Virus record (IMG/VR): IMGVR_UViG_3300005337_000001
Location: 1 to 64,000 of that record
Source: a virus
Reading direction: 5' to 3' (one strand)
Length of the DNA: 64,000 nucleotides
Part shown: positions 31,133 through 39,402 of the stretch, in pieces
Layout of the letters: each line of letters begins with the position of its first letter
How positions within the stretch are numbered: position 1 is the first letter of the stretch
Notes under the pieces: model-generated
Told to the model about the DNA's origin: nothing
Databases searched by the model: none
Seen by the model: the letters and a program-made list of their open reading frames with translations, nothing else
Position numbers and translations under genes: made by a program

Positions 31133-31572
31133 CTAGTCCTCTTTGCTTTGGGGAGATCGAACAACACCGGCGCTGTCCGCATGAAAAAGTCTCGGGCTCT
31201 GACGTCCACGTTGGGCTGATGCTTGTAGAGCTCCAGGTAGCTCGGGATCAACGCTTGAACCAAGGCCGTGGCGATACCCTGCTCACGGTGATCCTCGTCC
31301 ACGTAGCAGTTCAGAAACACGTGGTTCAAGTAGATGTCGGTGGCTGCCCAACCGACTATACGCGCGCCGAGATGGGCCAGAGCGATACGTACGTCCTCGA
31401 ACTTACCTACGCGAATGTCGCGTAGCAGCCGGTTCAAGTCGCTGTCGTCGTTGCACAGTGTGAGCTCGGCCAGGCGCCCTAGCTCGGCTGGAGTAAGGCT
31501 GCTCGGTACGACGACAATGATTCGCGCCGGGCAAGCTCCAGCTCGATGGTGAAGAGGCTGTGCCGCTGATCG
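31129..31572 (-). CDS. GNAT-like N-acetyltransferase
   Basis: 147 residues if the ATG at 31572 is used; it overlaps the upstream gene by 94 bases, so the true start may be a rare codon nearer 31490. Strands IALAHLGARIVGWAA and NHVFLNCYVDEDH lead into REQGIATALVQAL, the acetyl-CoA pyrophosphate loop (Q-x-x-G-x-A) of GNAT enzymes. Substrate unknown; phage GNATs can modify host proteins. Confidence 0.7.
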   Translation of the reverse strand, partial: RSAAQPLHHRAGACPARIIVVVPSSLTPAELGRLAELTLCNDDSDLNRLLRDIRVGKFEDVRIALAHLGARIVGWAATDIYLNHVFLNCYVDEDHREQGIATALVQALIPSYLELYKHQPNVDVRARDFFMRTAPVLFDLPKAKRTR

Positions 31573-31736
31573 CATTCGGAAAGTTCCTTCGTTTCTGTGC
31601 CACACGTGTCGCAGGTGCAGCTATTGTTAGCGCAGACAAAACGCGCGATCTCGAGTACGTACTTTGGCTTCAACAGCTCGACGCACGAGCGGCAGCACCA
31701 AATGAGGTCACCCTCAAGCACATGCGGCTTACTCAT
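31479..31736 (-). CDS. hypothetical zinc-binding protein
   Basis: 85 residues. CCRSC near 14-18 and CANNSCTCDTC near 35-45 give four to six Cys ligands. Charged helix at the C-terminus overlapping the GNAT frame. Unknown function. Confidence 0.65.
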   Translation of the reverse strand: MSKPHVLEGDLIWCCRSCVELLKPKYVLEIARFVCANNSCTCDTCGTETKELSECDQRHSLFTIELELARRESLSSYRAALLQPS

Positions 31737-32088
31737 CGCTGGCGTACAGATTGGAGAGTGACCAACCCTTGGTCGTCAGTCGAAACTCACGTTCGGGAAT
31801 GCCGCCCCGTACTGCTAGCTTTTCAGGCGACAACGGTAGGTTACGGGCGCGCACCAGGCCACGTTCGATGGCCACGCCCAAATCGACGTAGACCGTACCT
31901 CGTTTCGCATAGCCAGCATCGGCGAGCTCACGTCCTGTGCATGGCCCAATCTTAGCTAGCCCGATGATGAGCCTTCGCATGTCGTGCTTGCTGCGCACGG
32001 TCATGTAACTGAACAGCGCGAGGCACAGTCCCAGGATGATGCAGAAGATTCCCCAGAACTGCGAGCTCAGGTGGTCGTAGTTCTTCAT
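31729..32088 (-). CDS. membrane-anchored winged-helix-like protein
   Basis: 119 residues from the ATG at 32088 (ATGA overlap). Residues 11-32 are hydrophobic (WGIFCIILGLCLALFSY). Residues about 42-115 fit a winged helix: GLAKIGPCTGRELADAGYAK, RGTVYVDLGVAIERGLV, then a beta wing EREFRLTTKGW ending near the C-terminus. A DNA-binding-like fold tied to the membrane is unusual. Could instead bind protein. Confidence 0.65.
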   Translation of the reverse strand: MKNYDHLSSQFWGIFCIILGLCLALFSYMTVRSKHDMRRLIIGLAKIGPCTGRELADAGYAKRGTVYVDLGVAIERGLVRARNLPLSPEKLAVRGGIPEREFRLTTKGWSLSNLYASDE

Positions 32089-32537
32089 CGTCTTCCTTCC
32101 CTTTGGTTGAGCGCAAGCTGCAGCACCGCGCTCAGCACCTTCAGCTCTGCAATAGTGGCGTCGCCGGCTTCTTTGTAGTCCTCGGCCAGGTCTTTCAGCT
32201 TGGGCAGCACATCCTTTCGGAAGAACTCGAGGCGCGTCCACTCGTACGTGGTAAGCACATCGGCTTGCTTGCCCTCTGGGAGCAAGCACTTACGCGTCCT
32301 CTTGCTGAAGACGTATTCATACCCGGCTGCGATGATGAAGAGGTCGTCTTCGTTGTGAACCTCTTTCACGAAGCCATCACGCACGTCCTCTTCAGACCCG
32401 CGCTTGAACACGACGACGCAAGTATCGCCGAGACTCAGCGTAAAGCGCTTGTTCGCGACTTCGAGCGCAACCCGCCTGGCCTTCTCCTTCAACAGCTCTT
32501 TACGTGGCTGCATAGATTCTGGAAGCCTCTTCGTCAC
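32085..32537 (-). CDS. hypothetical protein
   Basis: 150 residues. Basic helical N-terminus, central beta part (TCVVVFKRG, DLFIIAAGYEYVFSK), helical C-terminus. Overlaps both neighbours by four bases. Unknown. Confidence 0.65.
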   Translation of the reverse strand: MTKRLPESMQPRKELLKEKARRVALEVANKRFTLSLGDTCVVVFKRGSEEDVRDGFVKEVHNEDDLFIIAAGYEYVFSKRTRKCLLPEGKQADVLTTYEWTRLEFFRKDVLPKLKDLAEDYKEAGDATIAELKVLSAVLQLALNQREGRR

Positions 32538-33139
32538 TGCTGCGCCGTTCCCAGCACCACGCCGACCAAAGCGTTGAGCTTGGTGTGGGCCTCACGCAAG
32601 CGGCCACGACGCCTGACGCTCGGTATCTCTTGGTACCTGCCAGCGTCCTTCAGCGCCTCCTCGGCGTCGGAGCGTGCTTCCAAGTACTCCTGCGCCGCCA
32701 ACGCTAGCTTCATGTGCTGTGTAACCCACGTATCGCTTATAGGCCCAAGTTCTTCAGCCGGGTTGGCTGCGTGCCGTGCCTTGATGCGCTTGATGCAAGC
32801 TTCGAGGTCGTCGAGCTCGCGATAGAACGCAGTGCGGTTTGACTCGCCGCCCTTTACGATGTGGTTCGGGTCATCGTAGACGTTCTCGAGGCCGAAGCGG
32901 AGGATCTTGCCGAAGTGCTTCAACACCTCGCCGGCCTCCTCGCAGATCTGACCCATCTCACCGAGCAAGTACTTGGGCTCGTAACCTGGTTTCATCACCG
33001 AATTCCTTTCAAATATTGGATGCAGCAACAGCGACCCGCACGATGGGCATACTCCAATAGCGGGCGCTGTTCCCTGCCATCCGCAGCCATCGACGATACC
33101 GCCATCGCCAAGCTTTCGTTTCTTGCATCTAACGATCAT
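32534..33139 (-). CDS. zinc-ribbon/MazG-like fusion protein
   Basis: 201 residues, ATG at 33139 fixed by an ATGA overlap with the upstream gene and GGAG eight bases before it. Residues 1-38 carry Cys5, Cys19 and CPSC near 31-34. From about residue 49 the MazG-like helices appear: EMGQICEEAGEVLKHFGK, then a second helix ELDDL around residue 95. Second MazG-like protein of the window; the zinc-ribbon fusion is unusual. An internal ATG at 32995 with AAAGGA could also make the MazG part alone. Confidence 0.65.
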   Translation of the reverse strand: MIVRCKKRKLGDGGIVDGCGWQGTAPAIGVCPSCGSLLLHPIFERNSVMKPGYEPKYLLGEMGQICEEAGEVLKHFGKILRFGLENVYDDPNHIVKGGESNRTAFYRELDDLEACIKRIKARHAANPAEELGPISDTWVTQHMKLALAAQEYLEARSDAEEALKDAGRYQEIPSVRRRGRLREAHTKLNALVGVVLGTAQQ

Positions 33140-33291
33140 GCGCTGAGCTCCAACATCTCCGCATTGCGGTCGCGGGTGTACTCGAACTTGTAGATGCGGT
33201 AGTAGTGCAGCCAGATTGCGCCGCCGTACCCGCGCTCGTATTTGAGGCGCTCGAACCAACAGAACGAGCGCCAGCAGAGTTCGAAGTTCAC
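33136..33291 (-). CDS. small aromatic hypothetical protein
   Basis: 51 residues from a GTG at 33291 that overlaps the upstream stop as GTGA. Rich in Trp, Tyr, Phe and Arg (WRSFCWFERLKYE). Unknown function. Confidence 0.6.
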   Translation of the reverse strand: MNFELCWRSFCWFERLKYERGYGGAIWLHYYRIYKFEYTRDRNAEMLELSA

Positions 33292-33494
33292 GATAGGTCT
33301 TCCACGCAGCACATGCGGCTCACGCGCAGCAGGCTCGCCATCGGCGTCTGCTCGAACTCGATGTTGAGCCCGCGGTTGAGCCACCACTCGTGCAATTTGG
33401 CCGGCGCGTCCGCTGTGTAGTCGCCGTTGGGAAGGCGCAGCTGATCGGTCTCGAACATCCGAGCCGCATGCAAGTGCTTCAGCAGCCGCTGCAT
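33288..33494 (-). CDS. hypothetical protein, start uncertain
   Basis: 68 residues from the ATG at 33494. The frame is open upstream to 33671, and a CTG at 33536, just after the upstream stop, is an alternative with GGGGAG before it; the far-upstream part is probably a shadow of the 33539-33838 gene. Helical start (QRLLKHLHAARM) and an NGDYTADAP segment. Unknown. Confidence 0.5.
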   Translation of the reverse strand: MQRLLKHLHAARMFETDQLRLPNGDYTADAPAKLHEWWLNRGLNIEFEQTPMASLLRVSRMCCVEDLS

Positions 33495-33538
33495 GGACGG
33501 CCCTGGCTCGGCGGGCAGCTCAATCTCACCGTACAGTC

Positions 33539-33838
33539 TTAGTGAGTCTCCCCAGTTGATTCGAAAGATGGGTTGTCCTGGTCCAGCTCCATGTACGTCC
33601 GAACCCCATCCATCCACCACACGTACCACGTGCTTCCTTCGACCTTTGTTTTGTCCACGATGCTTTCCCATGACTCACCGTCCCAGAGCTGGCTGATAGC
33701 AGCCATGCTCACTTTGTCCTGGCTCTCGATCGTTTCGTTGATCCACGTGCTCAGCGAGAAGCTGTAGAACTCCTCGTCCGCACTTTCAAGACAGATGATA
33801 CTACCGTGCGGAAACTGCTCGCGCCTAGGTATGGTCAT
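33539..33838 (-). CDS. hypothetical acidic protein
   Basis: 99 residues, strand-rich, acidic, Trp-containing (STWYVWWMDGVRTYM). ATGA overlap with the upstream stop. Unknown. Confidence 0.65.
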   Translation of the reverse strand: MTIPRREQFPHGSIICLESADEEFYSFSLSTWINETIESQDKVSMAAISQLWDGESWESIVDKTKVEGSTWYVWWMDGVRTYMELDQDNPSFESTGETH

Positions 33839-34149
33839 CGAAGATCCTTAGGCCCTACGTGCTCGTAGTAGCCCGGGCGTTTGTACTCGGGCAAGTACTT
33901 GAGCTTGAGCGCCAAGTTCACCCAGAAGGCGTTACCGCCCACCAGGATCACGCCACCTGCGAACGAGTACCACTGCCCGAGGCTCGGGTAGTAAGCCAGG
34001 TTCCAGAAACCCCACACCGTCATGAAAGCGATGAGCGGCCACCACACGCCCTTTAGCTCGAGGTCCTTACGCAGCTGAAAGTAGTTGCGCCACGTGAAGT
34101 ACGCGCCGCCGAGCTCGAAGAGCCCGTTGACGATGTCGTTCCACTTCAT
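33835..34149 (-). CDS. conserved phage-type membrane protein
   Basis: 104 residues from the ATG at 34149 (ATGA overlap). Three hydrophobic segments with the pattern NDIVNGLFELGGAYF, then WPLIAFMTVWGFWNL and PSLGQWYSFAGG. I recognise this N-GLFE-LGG ... P-S-LGQW layout from small membrane proteins in many tailed phages. Function unknown. Confidence 0.75.
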   Translation of the reverse strand: MKWNDIVNGLFELGGAYFTWRNYFQLRKDLELKGVWWPLIAFMTVWGFWNLAYYPSLGQWYSFAGGVILVGGNAFWVNLALKLKYLPEYKRPGYYEHVGPKDLR

Positions 34150-34367
34150 GAGGTGCCCTTTCTGTAGAGAAGTAGGTGGAAGCAGAGCCACACTGCAGCG
34201 ATTGCTGTGAGGTAGCCCTGCCAAAAGACGCATTCGATGTTGTAGGTGTCGTAGCTGAAAGCGAACAGCCTGAGCTCGATGTCGAATGCGAAGTAGGTGA
34301 GAAAGAAGCTCGAGGCCAACCGCAGCATGAAGCGCTGGAAAGAGTCAGCCCATTCCTTCAGCTTCAC
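34146..34367 (-). CDS. small membrane protein
   Basis: 73 residues with two hydrophobic segments (FMLRLASSFFLTYFAF region and the C-terminal LTAIAAVWLCFHLLLY). Lies in a run of three consecutive membrane-protein genes (33835-34834), which could act together at the envelope. Confidence 0.65.
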   Translation of the reverse strand: MKLKEWADSFQRFMLRLASSFFLTYFAFDIELRLFAFSYDTYNIECVFWQGYLTAIAAVWLCFHLLLYRKGTS

Positions 34368-34834
34368 GGCTTCGGCTCGTCGCCAGCTGTGTCCTGCTCA
34401 GGGTTGTCGTCGTACTTCACCCAGGCGATAGATTCTGGCTTGACGCAGACGATCTTGTCGATGAAGAGCAACGGGTAATTGCCGTCTTCCCGACAGCGCG
34501 CGAAGAGCCGGTTGCGCTTCTGCTGCCGCAGCATCACAAGACGCTCTGCAGCTTCGTTACGCTCTGTTTCTCGCGCGAGAACCTCTGCGATTTTGTGCGC
34601 ATCGCGATCCTTTACATTCTGCCCCATGCGGAAGAGAGCAGTGGCTACAAACAGAGCCACGCAGAAGAAGGCCAGCAGCCAGGCCCACGGCGGTATCTTC
34701 CGGTCGGGCTTCCACAGCTTCGATGGTGGCAGTGGAGCACGCCCTGGCTTGAGCCCTGGCGGCTGCACCTGGTTCGCGTTCCCGCGCGTAGGCACAGACT
34801 GCGTCCTTCCGTGCTCGTCGACTTCGAATTTCAC
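34364..34834 (-). CDS. single-pass membrane protein with coiled-coil
   Basis: 156 residues: Pro-rich cytosolic N-terminus, one hydrophobic segment at about 48-66 (WAWLLAFFCVALFVATAL), then a charged helix (EVLARETERNEAAERLVM) with coiled-coil character and a short domain with two Cys. The topology resembles inner-membrane spanins, though the N-terminus is unusually long. No lysis genes lie next to it, so the role is open. Confidence 0.65.
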   Translation of the reverse strand: MKFEVDEHGRTQSVPTRGNANQVQPPGLKPGRAPLPPSKLWKPDRKIPPWAWLLAFFCVALFVATALFRMGQNVKDRDAHKIAEVLARETERNEAAERLVMLRQQKRNRLFARCREDGNYPLLFIDKIVCVKPESIAWVKYDDNPEQDTAGDEPKP

Positions 34835-35136
34835 GACGGCGCCTTCGACAGGTCGGGGCCAGGTTCGTGTTTCAGTACACGTTCTGCAGCCTGCTCCAAG
34901 GACTGCGCAAGCCTATTGTCCGAGTCTGACAACAAACCAAGCTCGGCCGTGGCTTGGGCAGAAAGAGCACAGCGCTGCACGTCTGGGTCGAGCCGCTCGC
35001 GCAGGTCCATGGCCACGAGGAGTGCGAGTAGATCGACGGGACGCACCAACACCCCTGACTCGGCGGTGCCGTTCGCAATCTGGCGCTCGACATGCTCGCG
35101 CAGCTGTTCAGTCGTTATTCCGCTAGGTAGCTTCAT
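34831..35136 (-). CDS. hypothetical helical protein
   Basis: 101 residues from the ATG at 35136 that shares its A with the upstream TGA. Helical throughout with many Leu, Arg and Glu. Unknown. Confidence 0.6.
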   Translation of the reverse strand: MKLPSGITTEQLREHVERQIANGTAESGVLVRPVDLLALLVAMDLRERLDPDVQRCALSAQATAELGLLSDSDNRLAQSLEQAAERVLKHEPGPDLSKAPS

Positions 35137-35753
35137 CAAATCCTCACTGTCTTGTAGCTGTGAAAGAACGTGCGTAGCACAGCGTCTGCCCGCGCTTGCA
35201 AGCTACGAAGAGCTTCCTCCTCGGTAGCCTCCGAAACTTCGATCAACTTTGGCTCACCGCCGCGCAGGTCAGCCAGCACGGTGAACGCTGTGTAAAGACC
35301 GGTCTGCATGTCCTTGCCCACGATGGCCTGGAACTCGGCGGGCGCGTCCTCGGGTTGTTTCTTCTTGGGAGCCTCTCCCGGCATGGGTGGCACCTCGATG
35401 ATGCTGTAGTGCGTGACCTCGTGCTCGCTAAAGCGCTTGCTGAAGTTCTTGCCCTCGCCAGGCTCGAGAGGCCACCAATTACCAAGAGGCTTGCCTTCTG
35501 TACTTGGTGCCATTGGGTGCCACTCACGGATGTAGCGCTTCTTGTCGTGGATCACCCAAGCAACAGTACCGTGCGGCAGGCCAACGCCGTTACCTATGAC
35601 GAACTTCCCAAGCGCTTCTACTGCACCAAGCATGGCGTCGAGCTCGTCTGCGCAGCGGTAGTAAGCCTGCCGTACACGTTGGTGATTGACCAGGGTCGGT
35701 GAGTCGCCGGCGCTGCGCCAATCCTTGGTGAGCTTCTTCAGAAAATTGGTCAT
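35136..35753 (-). CDS. hypothetical protein
   Basis: 205 residues. Helical N-terminus, beta segment (VAWVIHDKKRYIREWHP), a Pro/Lys linker around 125-135, then a small alpha/beta domain (TAFTVLADLRGGEPKLIEV). No family recognised. Confidence 0.65.
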   Translation of the reverse strand: MTNFLKKLTKDWRSAGDSPTLVNHQRVRQAYYRCADELDAMLGAVEALGKFVIGNGVGLPHGTVAWVIHDKKRYIREWHPMAPSTEGKPLGNWWPLEPGEGKNFSKRFSEHEVTHYSIIEVPPMPGEAPKKKQPEDAPAEFQAIVGKDMQTGLYTAFTVLADLRGGEPKLIEVSEATEEEALRSLQARADAVLRTFFHSYKTVRI

Positions 35754-36010
35754 GGGTAGAGCCTCACCGAAGTGTCGTTGGGGTTGTAGTTGTCAGCTTG
35801 GAACTTCAACCAGATGCGGCTACGCAGCGTCTCGTCACGCTGACCCCATGGCAGCTTGAAACCACAGAACTCAGCTGGTTCGCGTGTGAGATTGAAGCTA
35901 CGTGCAGCTTTGTCCAACATCTTGCCGCTGGTGCGGTCGAGTGCTACGCCTACTATCCCTGGACGCATGCCTCGGCGGTTGAAGTAGACCAGCATCTCCT
36001 GCCGGTTCAT
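35750..36010 (-). CDS. hypothetical protein
   Basis: 86 residues from the ATG at 36010, which gives an ATGA overlap with the upstream gene; an ATG at 36046 would overlap it by 40 bases. Basic alpha/beta pattern, no known motif. Confidence 0.6.
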   Translation of the reverse strand: MNRQEMLVYFNRRGMRPGIVGVALDRTSGKMLDKAARSFNLTREPAEFCGFKLPWGQRDETLRSRIWLKFQADNYNPNDTSVRLYP

Positions 36011-36318
36011 ACAACTAGTGACTGGTTCAAGTTCGGATGTGGACATGGTGGCCTTTCGAAATGTCCGGGTCGGCAAATGAAGCAGCCGATGTCGTACGCG
36101 CCGTCGCAGGCGCAGCCGTTTTGTTCCACGAAGCAGGCGTCGCACCTGCCGCACTTCCCTCTATTGCTACGACTGGTACATGGACATGGTGACGTATGCA
36201 GGACGTCGAGCTCGCCTTTGTGCCAAACGTAGCCAGGTAGGTCTTCTACGCTGACGCTGGGCGTCAGAGCGCCGCCGCACAGCGCGCAGTTCTTAGTCAA
36301 GTCGAGCGCGTTCGCCAT
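36007..36318 (-). CDS. cysteine-rich protein
   Basis: 103 residues with about 13 Cys: CALCGG near 11-16, CPC near 45, CGRCDAC near 56-62, CAC, CFIC and one more pair. Likely two or three zinc sites or a metal cluster. Unknown. Confidence 0.65.
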   Translation of the reverse strand: MANALDLTKNCALCGGALTPSVSVEDLPGYVWHKGELDVLHTSPCPCTSRSNRGKCGRCDACFVEQNGCACDGAYDIGCFICRPGHFERPPCPHPNLNQSLVV

Positions 36319-36547
36319 TGTCCAATTTCTCCACAGCCTCGAGCGTCTTCTTGGCTAGGTTTTGAAGCAGCCGCAAGGTGAACGGTGAGATGCCCGGTTG
36401 CGTGAGCGTTTCGTTCACCAACGTGCGCAGCACAACCTCGCAGGCAGCGCGTGTTCTACTGTGGTGCATGATCGGGTCACCGCGATGCTCGTAGGCCACA
36501 GCGAGATGCTCGTTGATCTCGGCCTTGGCCTTCTCGATGTGGCTCAT
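36293..36547 (-). CDS. hypothetical helical protein
   Basis: 84 residues from the ATG at 36547 (ATGA overlap). Helical, with HHSRTRAACEVVLRTLVNETL centre. Unknown. Confidence 0.65.
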   Translation of the reverse strand: MSHIEKAKAEINEHLAVAYEHRGDPIMHHSRTRAACEVVLRTLVNETLTQPGISPFTLRLLQNLAKKTLEAVEKLDNGERARLD

Positions 36548-37266
36548 CGGTGCTCCGGCGGCGCACACTCCCAACAGCCAACACCGCCGCATTTGCAGCT
36601 AGCTTGCTTGAACGAGATACTCTCTTCGTGAATACCGTGCGTGTACGTGCGATCGACTTTAGGTGCTGGCCCAGCATCGTTGGGGTACTCCTTCTCGAGC
36701 TGCAGCATTGCCTTGGCTGCAGCTTCGACAGCGGCGTCGAGCTCCTTGCCATCTTGTGCAGCCAGCCAACCCGACATGGCTGAGCTGAGAGGATTGCCGT
36801 CACCCTCAGTGAAACGGCGAAGCTTCTGCACAGCGACCATGATGCCGCGCGTACCCTCGAGCGCCTTCACGGCGATGCTCAAGTGCCGACCGTATGTGAT
36901 GGTCTCCAACGCGGCGGAGTTCGCACGACGTGTCGCCTCAGCCAGTTGTCTCTCCAGAGATTGGACGTACGTGTCCCTCGCCCAGTCCATGGAGACCTTG
37001 GGGATGGCCACCGTCTCACGCCGGCCGCTGGGGCCTGACTGCCAGGTCACTTCGATCGACTCGCCACCATGGCGGCGCTGCCAATCGCGGATGAGTGGGA
37101 TGATCGAGCTCGGGCGCGCATCCTCAAAAAGCTGGTTGTGCTCCAGCAAGTCCATCGCCAGTGCGCCTGGCCCCCACGTGATGATCTCTTCGTAGCCGTT
37201 GGCTAAGGCCGCCGTGTCGAGTGCTTCGTCGATCTGTGCCTGCGTGAATTCGGGTTGGTTGCTCAT
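36544..37266 (-). CDS. hypothetical protein with C-terminal cysteine motif
   Basis: 240 residues, first gene behind the element at 37284. Alpha/beta N-terminal half, long central helices (YVQSLERQLAEATRRAN), and a C-terminal CKCGGVGCWEC that could hold zinc. Unknown. Confidence 0.7.
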   Translation of the reverse strand: MSNQPEFTQAQIDEALDTAALANGYEEIITWGPGALAMDLLEHNQLFEDARPSSIIPLIRDWQRRHGGESIEVTWQSGPSGRRETVAIPKVSMDWARDTYVQSLERQLAEATRRANSAALETITYGRHLSIAVKALEGTRGIMVAVQKLRRFTEGDGNPLSSAMSGWLAAQDGKELDAAVEAAAKAMLQLEKEYPNDAGPAPKVDRTYTHGIHEESISFKQASCKCGGVGCWECAPPEHR

Positions 37267-37283
37267 GGGAAGTCTCCTTCCCA

Positions 37284-37296
37284 GCTCTTATGCCCT
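37284..37296 (-). promoter_or_regulatory. conserved promoter element AGGGCATAAGAGC
   Basis: Minus-strand copy of the recurrent element, 17 bases before the ATG at 37266, with GGAAGGAG as ribosome site. Directly upstream on the minus strand is a run of eight T after the stop of the glycine-rich adhesin gene, without an obvious hairpin. Confidence 0.7.
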
Positions 37297-37324
37297 AAAA
37301 AAAAGAGGTTTTGGAGGCGCAGCG

Positions 37325-38527
37325 TCAGGCGTACTTGCCGTGAATCACGATGCGGCCGGGTGAGCCCTTGCCGCCCTGAGCGCCAGCTGCACCAGGCAGC
37401 GCAGCGCCGACTGAACAGCCGCCGCCTCCGCCGCCTCCACCGCCTCCGCCGCCCTGACCATTGACGCCCGCGGCGCCGGGGCTGCCAGGCGTGAGGCCTG
37501 CGTTGGTGTCAGCCGCACCGCCGTGACCTGGCTGACCGCCTACACCGTCAGTCGCGGCCGTGGCGACGCCCTCGAGCTTGAGCATGTCGGCGATACCACC
37601 ATTACCGCCATCGCCGCCGGCTCCGCCACCACCACGGTTCGAGCCGTTGCCAGAGCCGCCGTTATTGCCCGTCGCACCATTGATTGAACCGGTCACGCCG
37701 TAGCGGTTGTAGATCAGGGAGCCCTTGTTTGCGGTGTTGCCGCCGCTCGTTCCGGTCGGGCCTCCGCCGGCGCCGCTCGCGCCTGGCGCGCCTGCCGCAC
37801 CGCTTGCCACGCTGCCTGTGCCGTTGGTTCCCGTACCGATCGCAGGCGACGCGCCGCCAGCACCAACTAGCCCAGTGAGACCAGCAGGGCCACCGCCACC
37901 GATGCCAGTGTTGGTTGAGGTAACGCCGCCGGGCCAAGCGTCGACAATCAGCCCGCTCACGCTGCCGACGATCGAAGTAGTGCCACCGAGCGAGCCAGGG
38001 CTGCCAGGCGCGCCGGCAGCACCGCCATTGCCTCCCGAGCCGCCGTCACCGATCGTAATCGTCAGCGTTTCGCCGGGTACGATTGAAATGGTGTTGGTGT
38101 AGTAAGAGATTTGCGGCCCGCCGCCGCCTCCACCTCGACCGCCGCTTCCGCCTCCACCTGCGGTAGCTGCATTGAAGCCTGGTCCACCGCCTCCACCTCC
38201 GCCGCCTCCCGAGCTCGCAGGGCGTACTTCAAGTGTGATGTAGGGCGACGCAGTGAGCGGCCATACGACAGTGTAGACGCCCGGTGTGTTGTAGACCTGT
38301 TGGATGGGCGTAGCCGAAGCGATGAGCGCCAGCAGTGCGAGCATGTCGTCGCTGAACAAGAACTTTTTGAAGTTCGCAAGGCTGCCCGAACCAAGCGCAA
38401 TCGGAAGATAGATCGTGCTGTCTACCCGGAAGCGGCGGCCTTGGTCGATGTCGTCTTGCGTAACCGTGTACAGAAGCAGTTCATCGATAGAAATGAACGA
38501 CGCAGTGAGCGCAAAGTATTCCTTCAT
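37325..38527 (-). CDS. glycine-rich tail fibre adhesin-like protein
   Basis: 400 residues. Residues 1-100 are a normal mixed domain ending in YTVVWPLTASPYITLEV. From about 105 the protein is built of Gly runs (up to a dozen Gly) and GGxGG(A/S) segments broken by short strands such as ISIVPGETLTITIGDGG, ending SPGRIVIHGKYA. This resembles the polyglycine-sandwich adhesins and glycine-rich domains of phage tail tips. Likely receptor binding. It is the last gene of the unit above the 37284 promoter. Confidence 0.8.
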   Translation of the reverse strand: MKEYFALTASFISIDELLLYTVTQDDIDQGRRFRVDSTIYLPIALGSGSLANFKKFLFSDDMLALLALIASATPIQQVYNTPGVYTVVWPLTASPYITLEVRPASSGGGGGGGGGPGFNAATAGGGGSGGRGGGGGGPQISYYTNTISIVPGETLTITIGDGGSGGNGGAAGAPGSPGSLGGTTSIVGSVSGLIVDAWPGGVTSTNTGIGGGGPAGLTGLVGAGGASPAIGTGTNGTGSVASGAAGAPGASGAGGGPTGTSGGNTANKGSLIYNRYGVTGSINGATGNNGGSGNGSNRGGGGAGGDGGNGGIADMLKLEGVATAATDGVGGQPGHGGAADTNAGLTPGSPGAAGVNGQGGGGGGGGGGGGCSVGAALPGAAGAQGGKGSPGRIVIHGKYA

Positions 38528-38566
38528 CGCGCAGCCTTCACAGTCATTGCGCAGGAAGTATAGCTT

Positions 38567-38914
38567 CTACTCGGGAGTAACCACAGGCTCGATCACGTCG
38601 GGGTTCTCGATGAGCATGTCGACAGCGCCGCTGCCGAACGGAGCCAGATACACGACGCGTGCGTAGCCATCTTCTGGTGGCTTCAAACAAGTACGGAAGA
38701 GCTCACCTTCCGTAACGCCGGCTACCTCCAAGTGCGCACGAATCGACGGCGAGTCGAAGGCGGTGTTGCCGTCTCCAGTCACGATCACAGCAGCTGGTGG
38801 CTTCATCCCACGCACCAACGTGTTCACGTCGTCGAGATTCTGCTGGAGGAAAGCGACGAGCTCCGGCGATACGGCGCCGTCGCTGTTGTTCTTGTAAGTG
38901 GCTGCGAGTTTCAT
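38567..38914 (-). CDS. hypothetical protein
   Basis: 115 residues from the ATG at 38914 (ATGA overlap). Helical N-terminus, strand PAAVIVTGDGN, acidic C-terminus. Next to the adhesin, so perhaps virion-related, but nothing specific is visible. Confidence 0.6.
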   Translation of the reverse strand: MKLAATYKNNSDGAVSPELVAFLQQNLDDVNTLVRGMKPPAAVIVTGDGNTAFDSPSIRAHLEVAGVTEGELFRTCLKPPEDGYARVVYLAPFGSGAVDMLIENPDVIEPVVTPE

Positions 38915-39402
38915 GGATCCTGCTCTCCTGTGGCTGGAGGCTCGATTGTACCGCAGACGGAGCCAGGCTGGCCAGGCTCGTTCGAGCCGGTGCATGCGAG
39001 CTCGTGGTCGCTGGCTTTTGGGCAGCGCTTGTTGCCGCAGGTAGGACACACCACGTAGATGGCGACGTTCTTGCCGGCCAAGCACTTCCAACAGATGCAC
39101 TCGCCGGGCTTGGGCGTGTACAGGTTCATCGCCGCGTTCAGCTCGTCGAGCTTACGTCGCTCCTCCAGCATGTCCTCATGCTCGAGCACAGCTGTGCCCA
39201 GCGCATGCGCGTCGAAGTAGTACGTGCGTGAGGTCTTGTCGACGTTGCGCATGGTGACCACGACCCCAGCACCGCTGAGGGTAGGCTCTACCACTATTTG
39301 TCTGCCGTCAGGAAGGTCAGCCGTAGCGCCGGCCATCCTGAAGTAGAGCTTGTGGTCGGAACGCTCGACGGTGATCTTAAGCTCAATCTTCTCGTCTTGC
39401 AC
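38911..39402 (-). CDS. phage zinc-finger protein with CPTCGNKRCP motif
   Basis: 163 residues. Beta-rich first 75 residues, helix, then CICWKC, CPTCGNKRCPKASDHELAC. The latter Cys/His motif is a common conserved element of hypothetical proteins in tailed phages and binds zinc by pattern. Function unknown. Confidence 0.75.
   Translation of the reverse strand: MQDEKIELKITVERSDHKLYFRMAGATADLPDGRQIVVEPTLSGAGVVVTMRNVDKTSRTYYFDAHALGTAVLEHEDMLEERRKLDELNAAMNLYTPKPGECICWKCLAGKNVAIYVVCPTCGNKRCPKASDHELACTGSNEPGQPGSVCGTIEPPATGEQDP

Noticed and set aside
37297-37324. T-run after the adhesin gene as a rho-independent terminator
   Set aside because: Eight T on the minus strand but CCTCC-AAAA-CCTC before it is a direct, not inverted, repeat, so no hairpin is seen.
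37380-38230. Repetitive sequence considered as a CRISPR or other repeat array
   Set aside because: The repeats are GGN/GCC codon runs of a glycine-rich protein with no constant repeat/spacer lengths.
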